The notes below the pieces were generated by a model. That model saw only the letters and a program-made list of their open reading frames with translations, searched no databases and was not told the origin of the DNA. Below are positions 42,454 through 51,381 of a DNA stretch of 64,000 nucleotides, in pieces. Source of the DNA: Gammaproteobacteria bacterium. GTDB lineage: Bacteria; Pseudomonadota; Gammaproteobacteria; Ga0077536. Where the stretch lies: positions 186,001-250,000 of the forward strand of contig JACKNG010000006.1 in NCBI GenBank assembly GCA_024235015.1. Direction: 5' to 3'. Each line of letters begins with the position of its first letter. The stretch's first letter is position 1. Position numbers and translations under genes: made by a program.

Positions 42454-45400
42454 GGCGGCGCGAGAAACGGTCGAACAGGGTCCTGAGTTCCTCAAAACGC
42501 GCTTGCGCATCGGGCAATTCCTTCACCACCCGCAGCTTGTCACCGCCGTCGAAGCGGTAGTCGGGATCGGTCTGCACGAGTTCGATGATGCTCATCGGGT
42601 CGACGTTCGGCTGGGCGTGGAACTCGATGCGCCCACCGCGACTGCCGAGGTCGATCCGGCGGATGCCGAAGCGCTCCGCGTCGAGCTTGAACGATGTTAC
42701 ACGAAAGAGATTGTCGACCGGCGCGCCGAACGTGCCGAAGCGGTCGATGATCTCCTCGCGCAGATCCGCGAGTTCCTCGCTGCTGCGGGCCGAGGCGATG
42801 CGCTTGTAGAGGATCAGGCGCGCATGCACGTCGGGCAGGTAATCCTCGGGCAACAGCGCCGCGATGTGCAGCTCGACCTCGACCCGCGCGTCCATGGCAT
42901 CGTCGAGACTGATGCCGCGGCCGGCCTTGAGCGCGCTGACGGTGCGATTGAGCAGTTCCGAGTAGAGCCCGAAGCCGATCTCCTGGATGTGGCCGCTCTG
43001 TTCGTCGCCGAGGATCTCGCCGGCGCCGCGGATCTCGAGGTCGTGCGTCGCCAGGGTGAAGCCGACGCCGAGTTCCTCCAGCGACTCGATTGCCTCCAGG
43101 CGCTTGACCGCGTCCTGCGTCATGGCCTTGCGATGCGGTACCACGAGGTAGGCATAGGCGCGGTGGTGCGAGCGGCCGACCCGCCCACGCAGCTGGTAGA
43201 GCTGGGCGAGGCCGAACTTGTCGGCGCGGTTGATGATCATGGTGTTGGCATTGGGCACGTCGATGCCGGTTTCGATGATGGTGGTGCACACCAGCACGTT
43301 GCAGCGGCCGTGGTAGAAATCGAGCATGACGCGCTCGAGCGTCGACTCGCGCATCTGGCCGTGGGCCACCGCGATGCGCGCCTCGGGCACGATGGCCGCC
43401 AGTTCGTCGGCCTTCTGCTGGATGTTCTCCACTTCGTTGTGCACGAAGTAGACCTGCCCGCCGCGCCCGATCTCGCGCAGGATGGCCTCGCGCAGCAGGG
43501 CGTCGGCCCACTCCCGCACGAAGGTCTTGATGGCCAGGCGCTTCTGCGGCGGGGTGGCGATGATCGACAGTTCGCGGGTGCCTGACAGCGCCATGTTCAA
43601 CGTGCGCGGGATCGGCGTCGCGGTCAGGGTGAGGATATCGACGTCGGCGCGCAGCGCCTTGATCTGCTCCTTCTGGCGCACGCCGAAGCGGTGTTCCTCG
43701 TCGACGACGAGCAGTCCCAGGTTCTTGAACTTGACCTGCTTGCCGAGCAGCTTGTGGGTGCCGACGACGATGTCGACGGTGCCGTTGCGCAGGCCTTCGA
43801 GGGTCGCCCGCGTGCTCGCGGCGTCGCGGAAGCGCGACAGCTGCTCGATGCGCACCGGCCAGTCGGCGAAGCGGTCGCGCAACGTCTCGTAGTGCTGGCC
43901 GGCAAGCAGCGTGGTCGGCACGAGGATCGCGACCTGGTAGCCGTCGTTGATGGCGACGAAGGCCGCGCGCATGGCGACCTCGGTCTTGCCGAAACCGACG
44001 TCGCCGCAGATCAGGCGGTCCATCGGTTGCTCGCGGCCCATGTCGGTGACCACCGCGGCGACTGCGTCGAGCTGGTCGGCGGTCTCCTCGAAGGGGAAAG
44101 CCTGCTCGAACGCGGCCAGGGCGCGGCTGTCGACCTTGAACGCGTGGCCGCGGCGCGCGGCGCGGCGTGCATGCAGTTCGAGCAGTTCGGCGGCGACGTC
44201 GCGGATCTTCTCCGCCGCCTTGCGCCGGGCCTTGTCCCACTGGCCGCTGCCGAGCTTGTGCAGGGGCGCGTGATCGGGATCGACCCCGGAGTAGCGACTG
44301 ATGAGGTCGAGCGCGCTGACCGGGACGTAGAGGTTGTCGCCGTCGGCGTACTCGATCTTGATGAACTCGTTGGTGATACCGCCCACGGTGAGCACCTCGA
44401 GGCCGCGGTAACGGCCGACCCCGTGGTGCTCGTGGACCACCGGTGCGCCGGCGGTGAGTTCAGTGAGGTTGCGGATGACCGCCTCGTTGTCGGCGGTCGT
44501 ACGCCGCCGCCGGCGCTGCTGCGCGCGTTCGCCGAACAGCTGCGCCTCGGTCAGCAGGCTGAGCCGCGGTTGCTCGAGTTCGGCGCCCTCGGCAACGGCG
44601 CCGACGGCGATGCCGACGGCATGGTCGGCGGCGAGGAAATCGGCGAACGAGTCGAACGGGCGCGGGCGGAATGCCTGCTCGCGGAACAGCTCGAGCAGGG
44701 TTTCGCGGCGGCCGAGCGAGTCGGCCAGGAACAGTACGCGGCCGTCGGCGCGACGCACGTGCTCGGTGAGCAGGGCGAAGGGTTCGGCGGCGCGGGCATC
44801 GACCGGCACGCGCACCGGTGCGCGGCTGGCGAAGGCGGTGCTGTCCGCGCCGGCGAGTTCCAGCCCGCCGACGTCGATGCGCGTGAAAGGCGCCAGCGCG
44901 GCCTCCAGCTCGGCCTGGGTGGCGAACACCCGCGACGGTCGGCACAACGGCCGCTCGACGTCGTGGCGCAGCGCCTCGTAACGCTCGGCCACGGTGTGTT
45001 CGAACTGCGCCGCGCCCTCGGCGACGCCCTCGTCGAACACCACCACGGTGTTGGCCGGCAGGTAGGCGGCCAGGGTGTCGAGCTCGTCGAAGAACAGCGG
45101 CAGGTAGTACTCGATGCCGGCCGGCGCGAGGCCCTCGGAGACGTCCTGGTAGAGCGTCGCCTGCTGGGCCCGATTGCCCTCGAACTCGAGGCGCCAGGCC
45201 CGGCGGAATTCGCGGATGGCGGCCTCGTCGAGCGGGAACTCGCGCGCCGGCAGGAGTTCCAGGCGCTCGACGGTGTCGGTCGAGCGCTGGCTGTCGATGT
45301 CGAACAGGCGCAGGGTCTCGATCTCGTCGTCGAACAGGTCGATGCGGAACGGATGTTCCGCGCCCATCGGGAAGACGTCGATGAGCGAACCGCGCACGGC

Positions 45401-45910
45401 GAAATCGCCGTGCTCGCCGACCTGGGCGCAGGCTCGGTAGCCGCCGGCTTCGAGGCGGCGCCGGAAGGCATCGCGGTCGAGGGTTTCGCCGGCGCGCAGG
45501 CTGAACGAGCGCCCTTCCAGCCAGGCCCGCGGTGCCAGCCGGTGCAGCGCCGTCGACGCCGCCACGATGACCACGCCGCGGTCGAGTTGCGGCAGGCGGC
45601 TGAGCGTGGCGATGCGCTCGGAGGTGATGTCCTGGTAGGGACTGAAGCGATCGTAGGGCAGGGTTTCCCAATCGGGCAGCGCGAGCAGTGGCAGGCCGGG
45701 CGCGAAGAAGGCCAGCTCCTGTTCGAGGCGCATGGCGCCGCTGGCATCGGCCGTGACGACGACGAACGGCCGCGCGGCGCGCGTGGCGGCGGCGGCCAGC
45801 GCCATCGAACGCGCCGCGCCGTAGAGTCGCGACCAGCGTGCGTGGGTACCCGCCGCCTCCGGCAGCGGGGGTTCGAGGACGCTGCAGGGATGCACTGCGG
45901 TGGAACTCAC
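42440..45910 (-). CDS. mfd: Transcription-repair coupling factor Mfd
   Basis: Full-length 1156-residue Mfd removes stalled RNA polymerase and recruits UvrA. It has an N-terminal UvrB-like region, an RNA-polymerase-interaction domain (around HGVGRYRGLEVLTVG), then RecG-type translocase motifs: CGDVGFGKTEVAMRAAF, LVVDEEHRFGVRQKEQ and LRGRVGRSHHRAYAYL. The C-terminal TRCF domain closes the protein. The start is GTG at 45910. Confidence 0.97.
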   Translation of the reverse strand: MSSTAVHPCSVLEPPLPEAAGTHARWSRLYGAARSMALAAAATRAARPFVVVTADASGAMRLEQELAFFAPGLPLLALPDWETLPYDRFSPYQDITSERIATLSRLPQLDRGVVIVAASTALHRLAPRAWLEGRSFSLRAGETLDRDAFRRRLEAGGYRACAQVGEHGDFAVRGSLIDVFPMGAEHPFRIDLFDDEIETLRLFDIDSQRSTDTVERLELLPAREFPLDEAAIREFRRAWRLEFEGNRAQQATLYQDVSEGLAPAGIEYYLPLFFDELDTLAAYLPANTVVVFDEGVAEGAAQFEHTVAERYEALRHDVERPLCRPSRVFATQAELEAALAPFTRIDVGGLELAGADSTAFASRAPVRVPVDARAAEPFALLTEHVRRADGRVLFLADSLGRRETLLELFREQAFRPRPFDSFADFLAADHAVGIAVGAVAEGAELEQPRLSLLTEAQLFGERAQQRRRRRTTADNEAVIRNLTELTAGAPVVHEHHGVGRYRGLEVLTVGGITNEFIKIEYADGDNLYVPVSALDLISRYSGVDPDHAPLHKLGSGQWDKARRKAAEKIRDVAAELLELHARRAARRGHAFKVDSRALAAFEQAFPFEETADQLDAVAAVVTDMGREQPMDRLICGDVGFGKTEVAMRAAFVAINDGYQVAILVPTTLLAGQHYETLRDRFADWPVRIEQLSRFRDAASTRATLEGLRNGTVDIVVGTHKLLGKQVKFKNLGLLVVDEEHRFGVRQKEQIKALRADVDILTLTATPIPRTLNMALSGTRELSIIATPPQKRLAIKTFVREWADALLREAILREIGRGGQVYFVHNEVENIQQKADELAAIVPEARIAVAHGQMRESTLERVMLDFYHGRCNVLVCTTIIETGIDVPNANTMIINRADKFGLAQLYQLRGRVGRSHHRAYAYLVVPHRKAMTQDAVKRLEAIESLEELGVGFTLATHDLEIRGAGEILGDEQSGHIQEIGFGLYSELLNRTVSALKAGRGISLDDAMDARVEVELHIAALLPEDYLPDVHARLILYKRIASARSSEELADLREEIIDRFGTFGAPVDNLFRVTSFKLDAERFGIRRIDLGSRGGRIEFHAQPNVDPMSIIELVQTDPDYRFDGGDKLRVVKELPDAQARFEELRTLFDRFSRRHAAA

Positions 45911-45962
45911 GCGCCGCGCCCGCCCACTGCGGCGCCTCGCGCCGCGGTAACCGGCCGCCGCG

Positions 45963-46676
45963 TCATGCGCGGCGAGCCTCGCGGCACTCGGCGTCGATGG
46001 CGAGGACGGCGGCCGCCGGGTCGGCGGCGCGGGTCACCGGGCGGCCGACGACGAGGTAGCTGGCCCCGGCCGCAATGGCGCTGCCCGGGGTGGCGATCCG
46101 CACCTGGTCGTCCTGCGCCGCGCCGGCCGGGCGTACGCCGGGGGTGACCAGGGTGAAGCCCGGGTCGAGGCAACCGCGCAGCGGCGCGATCTCGAGCGGC
46201 GAGCAGACCACGCCGTCGAGCCCGCAACTCTCCGCCAGCGTCGCCAGGCGCACGACCTGGTCACCGGCCGTGGCGTCCACGCCGACCTCGCCGAGGGCGA
46301 GATCGTCGAGGCTGGTCAACACCGTCACCGCGATCAGCAACGGGCGACCGGCCTGGCCGGCGAGCGCGGCGGCGGCGGCGGTCATCATCGCGCGCCCCCC
46401 GCCGGCATGGACGTTGACCATCCAGCAGCCGAGATCGGCCGCGGCACGACAGGCCCCGGCCACGGTGTTGGGGATGTCGTGGAACTTGAGATCGAGGAAC
46501 ACCTCGAAGCCGCGCGTGCCGAGGGCGCGGACGGCCGCCGGACCGGCCCGGGTGAACAGCTCCTTGCCGACCTTGACGCGGCAGGTGGCAGGGTCGAGGC
46601 GGTCGGCCAGCGCCAGGGCGCCGTCCAGGGTGTCGAAATCGAGGGCAACGATGACGGGGCGATCGGTACGGTTCAT
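45963..46676 (-). CDS. pyrF: Orotidine 5'-phosphate decarboxylase
   Basis: The 237-residue PyrF catalyses the last step of UMP synthesis. The catalytic Asp-Lys-Asp array is in FLDLKFHDIPNTVAGA, with the substrate motif CRVKVGKELFTR, and the phosphate-binding loop reads YLVVGRPVTRAADP. The start is the ATG at 46676. It is the last gene of the lapA-lapB-pyrF group; a 209-bp gap to lapB holds nothing I recognise. Confidence 0.96.
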   Translation of the reverse strand: MNRTDRPVIVALDFDTLDGALALADRLDPATCRVKVGKELFTRAGPAAVRALGTRGFEVFLDLKFHDIPNTVAGACRAAADLGCWMVNVHAGGGRAMMTAAAAALAGQAGRPLLIAVTVLTSLDDLALGEVGVDATAGDQVVRLATLAESCGLDGVVCSPLEIAPLRGCLDPGFTLVTPGVRPAGAAQDDQVRIATPGSAIAAGASYLVVGRPVTRAADPAAAVLAIDAECREARRA

Positions 46677-46885
46677 GTCGGGTACGGCGGCAGGTCGGCG
46701 GCGCGCCACGGGGGCAGCGCCGGTGGCGATCAAGGCGCGCAGTCTACACGCTGGGGACGACGCGCGCAGGCACGTGGCCGGACGGCAGGCGCGGCGCGGG
46801 CAGGGCCGGCGGCTTCCGGGTGCCGTCGGCACAGTCGGCCGGGCCGGCGGCGCGCGCAAGCACCACCACCGCGGCAGCCCTTCGC

Positions 46886-48067
46886 CTACTCGCCCTCGAG
46901 ACCGTGCAAGGGCTTGATGGTGTTCCAGCTCTGGCAGCTCGGGCACTGCCAGTGCAGGCTGCGACCGCGGAAACCGCAGTTCGAGCAGGTATAGCTCGCC
47001 TTGTTCGCAATCAGGGCGTTGGTCAGCTTCTTCAGCAGCAGCAGGTTCTCGCGCGCCTCGCCGCTGGCGCCGGCCAGCGCGTAGTCGACCAGGCGGTCGA
47101 TGCCGCGCACGGTCGGCCGCGGGTCGATTTCCGCGACCAGCCGCGCTTTGGCCTCGGCGCTGCGTCCGGCCTCGTCGAGGATCCGGGTCAGGGTCAGCAC
47201 CGGCGTGGTCCCGGTGCGCAGGTCGCACAGGTGTTCGAGGTGCGCGCGCAGATCGTCCAGGCGGCCGAGTTGCCGGTAGCACTCGACCAGCGAGGGAATC
47301 GCCTCGGGCAGGAAGGCGAGGTCCTGGCGCTCGATGGCGTCGAGATGACGGATGGCGGCCTCGTAGGCACCGACGGTCATGGCCAGCCCGGCCTGCATGA
47401 GGCTGGCGCGCACGCAGTTGGGATCGATGGCGAGCGCGGCGCGCAGCTTGTCGCTGGCGTCCTCGGCATTGCCGTCGGCGATGAGCTGCTCGGCCTGCTC
47501 GCAGAGGTAGTGGGCGCGACGTGGCGCGAGATCTCGGTTGGCGAGCTTCTCCAGGCGCTCGGTGTATTCGAGCGCCTTGGCCCAGTCGCGCTCCTGCTGG
47601 TAGATGTCGACCAGGTGGCCGATGGCCTGGCGCTGGTGGGCGCCGAGGTCGAGCAATTCCTTGAACAGGCTCTCGGCACGGTCGAGCAGGCCCGAGCGCA
47701 TGTAATCGAGACCGAGTTCGAACAAGGCCGTCGAACGGTGCTCGAACTCGAGCTGGGGCCGTGCGACGAGGTTCTGATGAATGCGGATGGCGCGGTCGAC
47801 CTCGCCGCGGCGCCGGAACAGGTTGCCCAGCGCGAGGTGGGTTTCGACCGTCTCGGATTCGACCTCGAGGACTTTGAGGAAGACCTCGATGGCCTTGTCG
47901 GGACGATCCTCGAGCAGGTAGTTCAGGCCGCGGAAATAATCCGAGGACATGCCGCTCGCGCGCGTACCACGCTTGCGTTCGAGATCCCGGCGGCCGTAAT
48001 ACCAGCCGGACAGCGCTGCCACCGGCAGCAGGCAGACGACGAGCGCGAAGAGAAACTCAGTGGGCAT
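46886..48067 (-). CDS. lapB: LPS assembly regulatory protein LapB (YciM)
   Basis: The 393-residue LapB has an N-terminal membrane anchor (FLFALVVCLLPVAALSGWYYG), about nine TPR-like repeats, and a C-terminal rubredoxin-type metal-binding domain (YTCSNCGFRG, WQCPSCQSW). With FtsH it controls LpxC levels and LPS synthesis. The start is the ATG at 48067, inside the 3' end of lapA (11-bp overlap). Confidence 0.96.
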   Translation of the reverse strand: MPTEFLFALVVCLLPVAALSGWYYGRRDLERKRGTRASGMSSDYFRGLNYLLEDRPDKAIEVFLKVLEVESETVETHLALGNLFRRRGEVDRAIRIHQNLVARPQLEFEHRSTALFELGLDYMRSGLLDRAESLFKELLDLGAHQRQAIGHLVDIYQQERDWAKALEYTERLEKLANRDLAPRRAHYLCEQAEQLIADGNAEDASDKLRAALAIDPNCVRASLMQAGLAMTVGAYEAAIRHLDAIERQDLAFLPEAIPSLVECYRQLGRLDDLRAHLEHLCDLRTGTTPVLTLTRILDEAGRSAEAKARLVAEIDPRPTVRGIDRLVDYALAGASGEARENLLLLKKLTNALIANKASYTCSNCGFRGRSLHWQCPSCQSWNTIKPLHGLEGE

Positions 48068-48350
48068 CTTTGAGCGTGGCGGCGCGCAAACTCGCCACCT
48101 CGCGCTCGACCTGCTCGTTACGCCGACTGAGCCGTTTGACCTCGCCGCGCGCACGCAGCAGGCTCGCGCTCATGGCCAGCACGCCGAGCAGGACGCCGGC
48201 GACCAGCACCGCGACGACAACCCAGGACAGCTGGACCTCCAGCGCGCCGACGAAATAGTTGAGTTCGACCGGCTGGTCGTTGAGGACATGGAACCCGAGC
48301 CCGGCCAGGGCGACCAGGATCGCGAACGTGAGATAAAGGACTCGTGCCAC
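48057..48350 (-). CDS. lapA: LPS assembly protein LapA (YciS, DUF1049)
   Basis: The 97-residue protein has two membrane segments (VLYLTFAILVALAGLGFHV and VVVAVLVAGVLLGVLAM) and a cytoplasmic coiled-coil-like tail (RLSRRNEQVEREVASLRA). The segment NDQPVELNYFVGALE between the helices is typical of DUF1049/LapA. The start is GTG at 48350 rather than further upstream, as this begins VARVLYLTFA. It overlaps lapB, its partner. Confidence 0.92.
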   Translation of the reverse strand: MARVLYLTFAILVALAGLGFHVLNDQPVELNYFVGALEVQLSWVVVAVLVAGVLLGVLAMSASLLRARGEVKRLSRRNEQVEREVASLRAATLKDAH

Positions 48351-48503
48351 CGCGGTCTCCGTGTCGTGGGCCGAGGATGTCGCGCCGGCCACGCGGCGCG
48401 CGGTCCGGCCCTGCGCCCCCGGCCGTTTGCCTGCCCGCTTCCTCGCCCGTCTGCCTGATGTGTCCCGACGCCTCGCCCGGCCCGCCGCACCGGCCGCCCG
48501 GCG

Positions 48504-48848
48504 CTAGTCGTCGGACTCCGCGTCGCCGTCGTTGTCACGCGCCGGCCGGATCACCGGCGCGTTGGCGGCACCGAGGTTGACGCGCTCACGCAACTCCTTG
48601 CCTGGTTTGAAATGGGGCACGTACTTTGCCGGCAGCGATACCGGGTCCCCCGACTTCGGGTTGCGCCCGACGCGCGGGGGACGGTAGTGCAGCGAGAAGC
48701 TGCCGAAGCCCCGAATCTCGATGCGCTCGCCCGAGGCCAGGGTCTGGCCCATGTGCTCCAGCATGGTCTTGACCGCGAGTTCGACGTCGCGGTAACCGAG
48801 CTGGGACTGCTTTTTCACGAGCGATTCGATGAGTTCGGACTTCGTCAT
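48504..48848 (-). CDS. ihfB: Integration host factor beta subunit
   Basis: The 114-residue DNA-bending protein belongs to the HU/IHF family. MTKSELIESLVKKQ at the N-terminus and the beta-arm GRNPKSGDPVSLPAKYVPHF with its intercalating proline are diagnostic of IHF-beta. An acidic C-terminal tail of about 15 residues extends past the E. coli length. The gene lies 48 bp after rpsA, the conserved order. Confidence 0.97.
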   Translation of the reverse strand: MTKSELIESLVKKQSQLGYRDVELAVKTMLEHMGQTLASGERIEIRGFGSFSLHYRPPRVGRNPKSGDPVSLPAKYVPHFKPGKELRERVNLGAANAPVIRPARDNDGDAESDD

Positions 48849-48896
48849 TCTCGTTCCCGATGCAAATCAGTCAATGACTCGTTGCCGCGTCTCGCC

Positions 48897-50570
48897 TCAC
48901 TTGGAGTCGAGCTGCTCCTTGAACAGGTCGCCGAGCGTGGTGCGCCCGGTGTTCTCGCGCTCCGCGCTGTATTCCTGCAGCGCAGCGGCCTCTTCCTCGC
49001 TCTCGCGCGCCTTGATCGAGAGATTGACCATGCGGCGCTTGCGATCGACACCGACGATCATCGCCTCGACGTCGTCGCCTTCCTTGAGGTACTTGCGCGC
49101 GTCGTCGACCGGGTCGATGGAGATCTCCGACGCCCGCATGGTCGCCTCGACGCCTTCCGCCAGCTCGATGTTGGCGCCCTTGGCATCGACCGCGACGATG
49201 CGGCCGACCACGCGGGTGCCCTTGGGATTCTGCGCGAGGTAGGTCGAGAACGGGTCCTGGGCGAGCTGCTTGACGCCGAGCGAGATACGCTCGCGCTCGG
49301 CATCGACCGCAAGCACCACGGTTTCGAGTTCGTCGCCCTTCTTGTAGTTGCGCACCATCTCCTCGCCCGGGATGTCCCAGGACAGGTCGGAGAGATGCAC
49401 CAGGCCGTCGATACCGCCGTCGAGTCCGATGAAGATGCCGAAGTCGGTGATCGACTTGATCTTGCCGACCACGCGATCGTTCTTGTTGTGGGTGGCGGCG
49501 AACTCCTCCCACGGGTTGGCGCGGCACTGCTTCATGCCGAGCGAGATGCGGCGGCGTTCCTCGTCGATGTCGAGGACCATGACCTCGACCTCTTCGCCGA
49601 GGTGCACGACCTTCGACGGGTGGACGTTCTTGTTGGTCCAGTCCATTTCGGAGACGTGGACGAGACCCTCGACGCCTTCCTCGATCTCGACGAAGCAACC
49701 GTAGTCGGCGATGTTCGAGACCTTGCCGAACAGGCGCGAGTTCTCGGGATAGCGGCGCGAGATATCGACCCAGGGATCGTCGCCGAGCTGCTTGAGACCA
49801 AGCGAGACGCGCTGGCGTTCGCGATCGAACTTGAGCACCTTGACCTCGACTTCGTCGCCGATGTTGACCACTTCCGAGGGGTGCTTGACGCGGCGCCAGG
49901 CCATGTCGGTGATGTGCAGCAGGCCATCGATGCCGCCGAGGTCGATGAACGCACCGTAATCGGTAAGATTCTTGACCAGGCCCTTGACCACGGTGCCCTC
50001 GGTCAGCGCATCGAGCAGCGCTTCGCGCTCGGCCGAGTTCTCGCTCTCGACCACCGCGCGGCGCGAAACGACGACGTTGTTGCGCCGGCGATCCACCTTG
50101 ATGACCTTGAATTCGAGCGGTTTGCCTTCCAGGTAGCTGGTGTCGCGAACCGGTCGCACGTCGACCAGGGAACCTGGCAGGAAGGCACGTATGCTGTTGA
50201 TATCGACGGTAAAACCGCCCTTGACCTTGTCGCTGATGACGCCCGTGATGGTGGCGTTCTCTTCGCACGCCGCCTCGAGCTCTTCCCAGGCCTTGGCACG
50301 CTTCGCCTTGTCGCGCGAGAGCTTGGTCTCGCCGTAGCCGTCTTCGACCGCGTCGAGCGCGACGTCGACGAAATCACCGACCTGGACGTCGACGACGCCC
50401 TCGTTGTTCCGGAACTGTTCGGCCGGGATGACGCCTTCTGATTTGAGTCCGGCATTGACGACCACGAAGTCCGGGCGGACATCGACGATCATGCCGCGCA
50501 CGATCGTTCCGGGTCGCATCTTTGCCTCTACCTGACTCTGCTCGAATAATTCTGCGAAGCTCTCCGCCAT
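48897..50570 (-). CDS. rpsA: 30S ribosomal protein S1
   Basis: This is full-length S1 (557 residues) with six OB-fold S1 repeats. The first two (about 20-90 and 105-170) bind the ribosome and are the most diverged. Repeats 3-6 show typical VKGLVKNLTDYGAFIDLGG / VFGKVSNIADYGCFVEI-like openings and WR/DMxW motifs. The start is the ATG at 50570 and, as is usual for this gene, it has no strong Shine-Dalgarno. Confidence 0.98.
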   Translation of the reverse strand: MAESFAELFEQSQVEAKMRPGTIVRGMIVDVRPDFVVVNAGLKSEGVIPAEQFRNNEGVVDVQVGDFVDVALDAVEDGYGETKLSRDKAKRAKAWEELEAACEENATITGVISDKVKGGFTVDINSIRAFLPGSLVDVRPVRDTSYLEGKPLEFKVIKVDRRRNNVVVSRRAVVESENSAEREALLDALTEGTVVKGLVKNLTDYGAFIDLGGIDGLLHITDMAWRRVKHPSEVVNIGDEVEVKVLKFDRERQRVSLGLKQLGDDPWVDISRRYPENSRLFGKVSNIADYGCFVEIEEGVEGLVHVSEMDWTNKNVHPSKVVHLGEEVEVMVLDIDEERRRISLGMKQCRANPWEEFAATHNKNDRVVGKIKSITDFGIFIGLDGGIDGLVHLSDLSWDIPGEEMVRNYKKGDELETVVLAVDAERERISLGVKQLAQDPFSTYLAQNPKGTRVVGRIVAVDAKGANIELAEGVEATMRASEISIDPVDDARKYLKEGDDVEAMIVGVDRKRRMVNLSIKARESEEEAAALQEYSAERENTGRTTLGDLFKEQLDSK

Positions 50571-50688
50571 GATGATGTTGTAAAAAGAAAGCCCGTCCTA
50601 CCGCGATTACGTCATCGGCGGCATTGCGACAGACGTCCTAGTCTCCTGGTTGGGTTGACGAGACGGCCCGGCCCGGGCGAGGGATGAT
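50571..50688 (-). promoter_or_regulatory. rpsA leader region, likely site of autogenous control
   Basis: The 118 bp between cmk and rpsA lack a Shine-Dalgarno before the start but carry several GGA motifs on the transcript (CAGGAG, TAGGAC twice) and an A/U-rich stretch (TTTCTTTTTACAACATC) at the initiation site. S1 mRNAs in gammaproteobacteria use structured leaders with exposed GGA elements and are repressed by free S1. Folding was not computed. Confidence 0.4.
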
Positions 50689-51381
50689 TCAGGTCCGGGC
50701 CAGACCACGTTCACGCACCAGACGCTTCACCTGATCCTCGACGGCACTTATGTCACTGTGCGTCGTATCGAGGATGACGGCGTCGGTTGCGGGCTTGAGG
50801 GGAGACACCGCGCGCTCGGTATCGCGCCGATCGCGCTCGGTGATGTCCGCCAAAAGCTGCGCGAGGTTAACACTCAATCCTTTTTCTATCAACTGCTTAT
50901 GACGCCTCCGCGCGCGCTCCTCGGCGCTCGCCGTGAGGAAGATCTTGAGCTCCGCGTCGGGGAACACGACGGTGCCCATGTCGCGTCCGTCGGCGACCAA
51001 GCCGGGGACGAGACGGAAGGCGCGCTGGCGCTCGAGCAGGCCGGCGCGGACCGCCGGGTGCGCCGCGACCCGCGAGGCGAGCGCACCGCAGGCCTCGGTG
51101 CGGATGGCGTCGGTGGCGTCGGCGCCGTCGAGCACGACCCGGGTGTCGGCCTCGCCCTCGACGAAGGCGACGTCGAGCGCGAGCGCCAGCGGGGCGATCG
51201 CCTGCTCGTCGTCGAGATCCAGGCCGCGGCGCTCGGCAGCGAACCCGAGCACGCGATAAAGTGCCCCGGAATCAAGCAGATGCCAGCCCAGCCAGCGTTT
51301 CACCAGGCGCGCGATGGTGCCCTTGCCGGTGCCGCTGGGGCCATCGATGGCGATGACCGGGGCCGCCCTCGCCGGCCCCAT
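50689..51381 (-). CDS. cmk: Cytidylate kinase
   Basis: The 230-residue CMP kinase has the P-loop IAIDGPSGTGKGTIAR, the CMP-binding LLDSGALYR and LVADGRDMGTVVFP, and the LID region ARRRHKQL. It phosphorylates CMP and dCMP. The start is the ATG at 51381, overlapping the aroA stop by one base (TGATG), so the two genes are translationally coupled. Confidence 0.97.
   Translation of the reverse strand: MGPARAAPVIAIDGPSGTGKGTIARLVKRWLGWHLLDSGALYRVLGFAAERRGLDLDDEQAIAPLALALDVAFVEGEADTRVVLDGADATDAIRTEACGALASRVAAHPAVRAGLLERQRAFRLVPGLVADGRDMGTVVFPDAELKIFLTASAEERARRRHKQLIEKGLSVNLAQLLADITERDRRDTERAVSPLKPATDAVILDTTHSDISAVEDQVKRLVRERGLART

Noticed and set aside
43691..46147. A long plus-strand frame of 818 codons
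   Set aside because: It is the complement of mfd, which has all its helicase motifs. The same applies to the long frames at 55141-57591 (opposite gyrA), 57546-59927 and 2916-4355.
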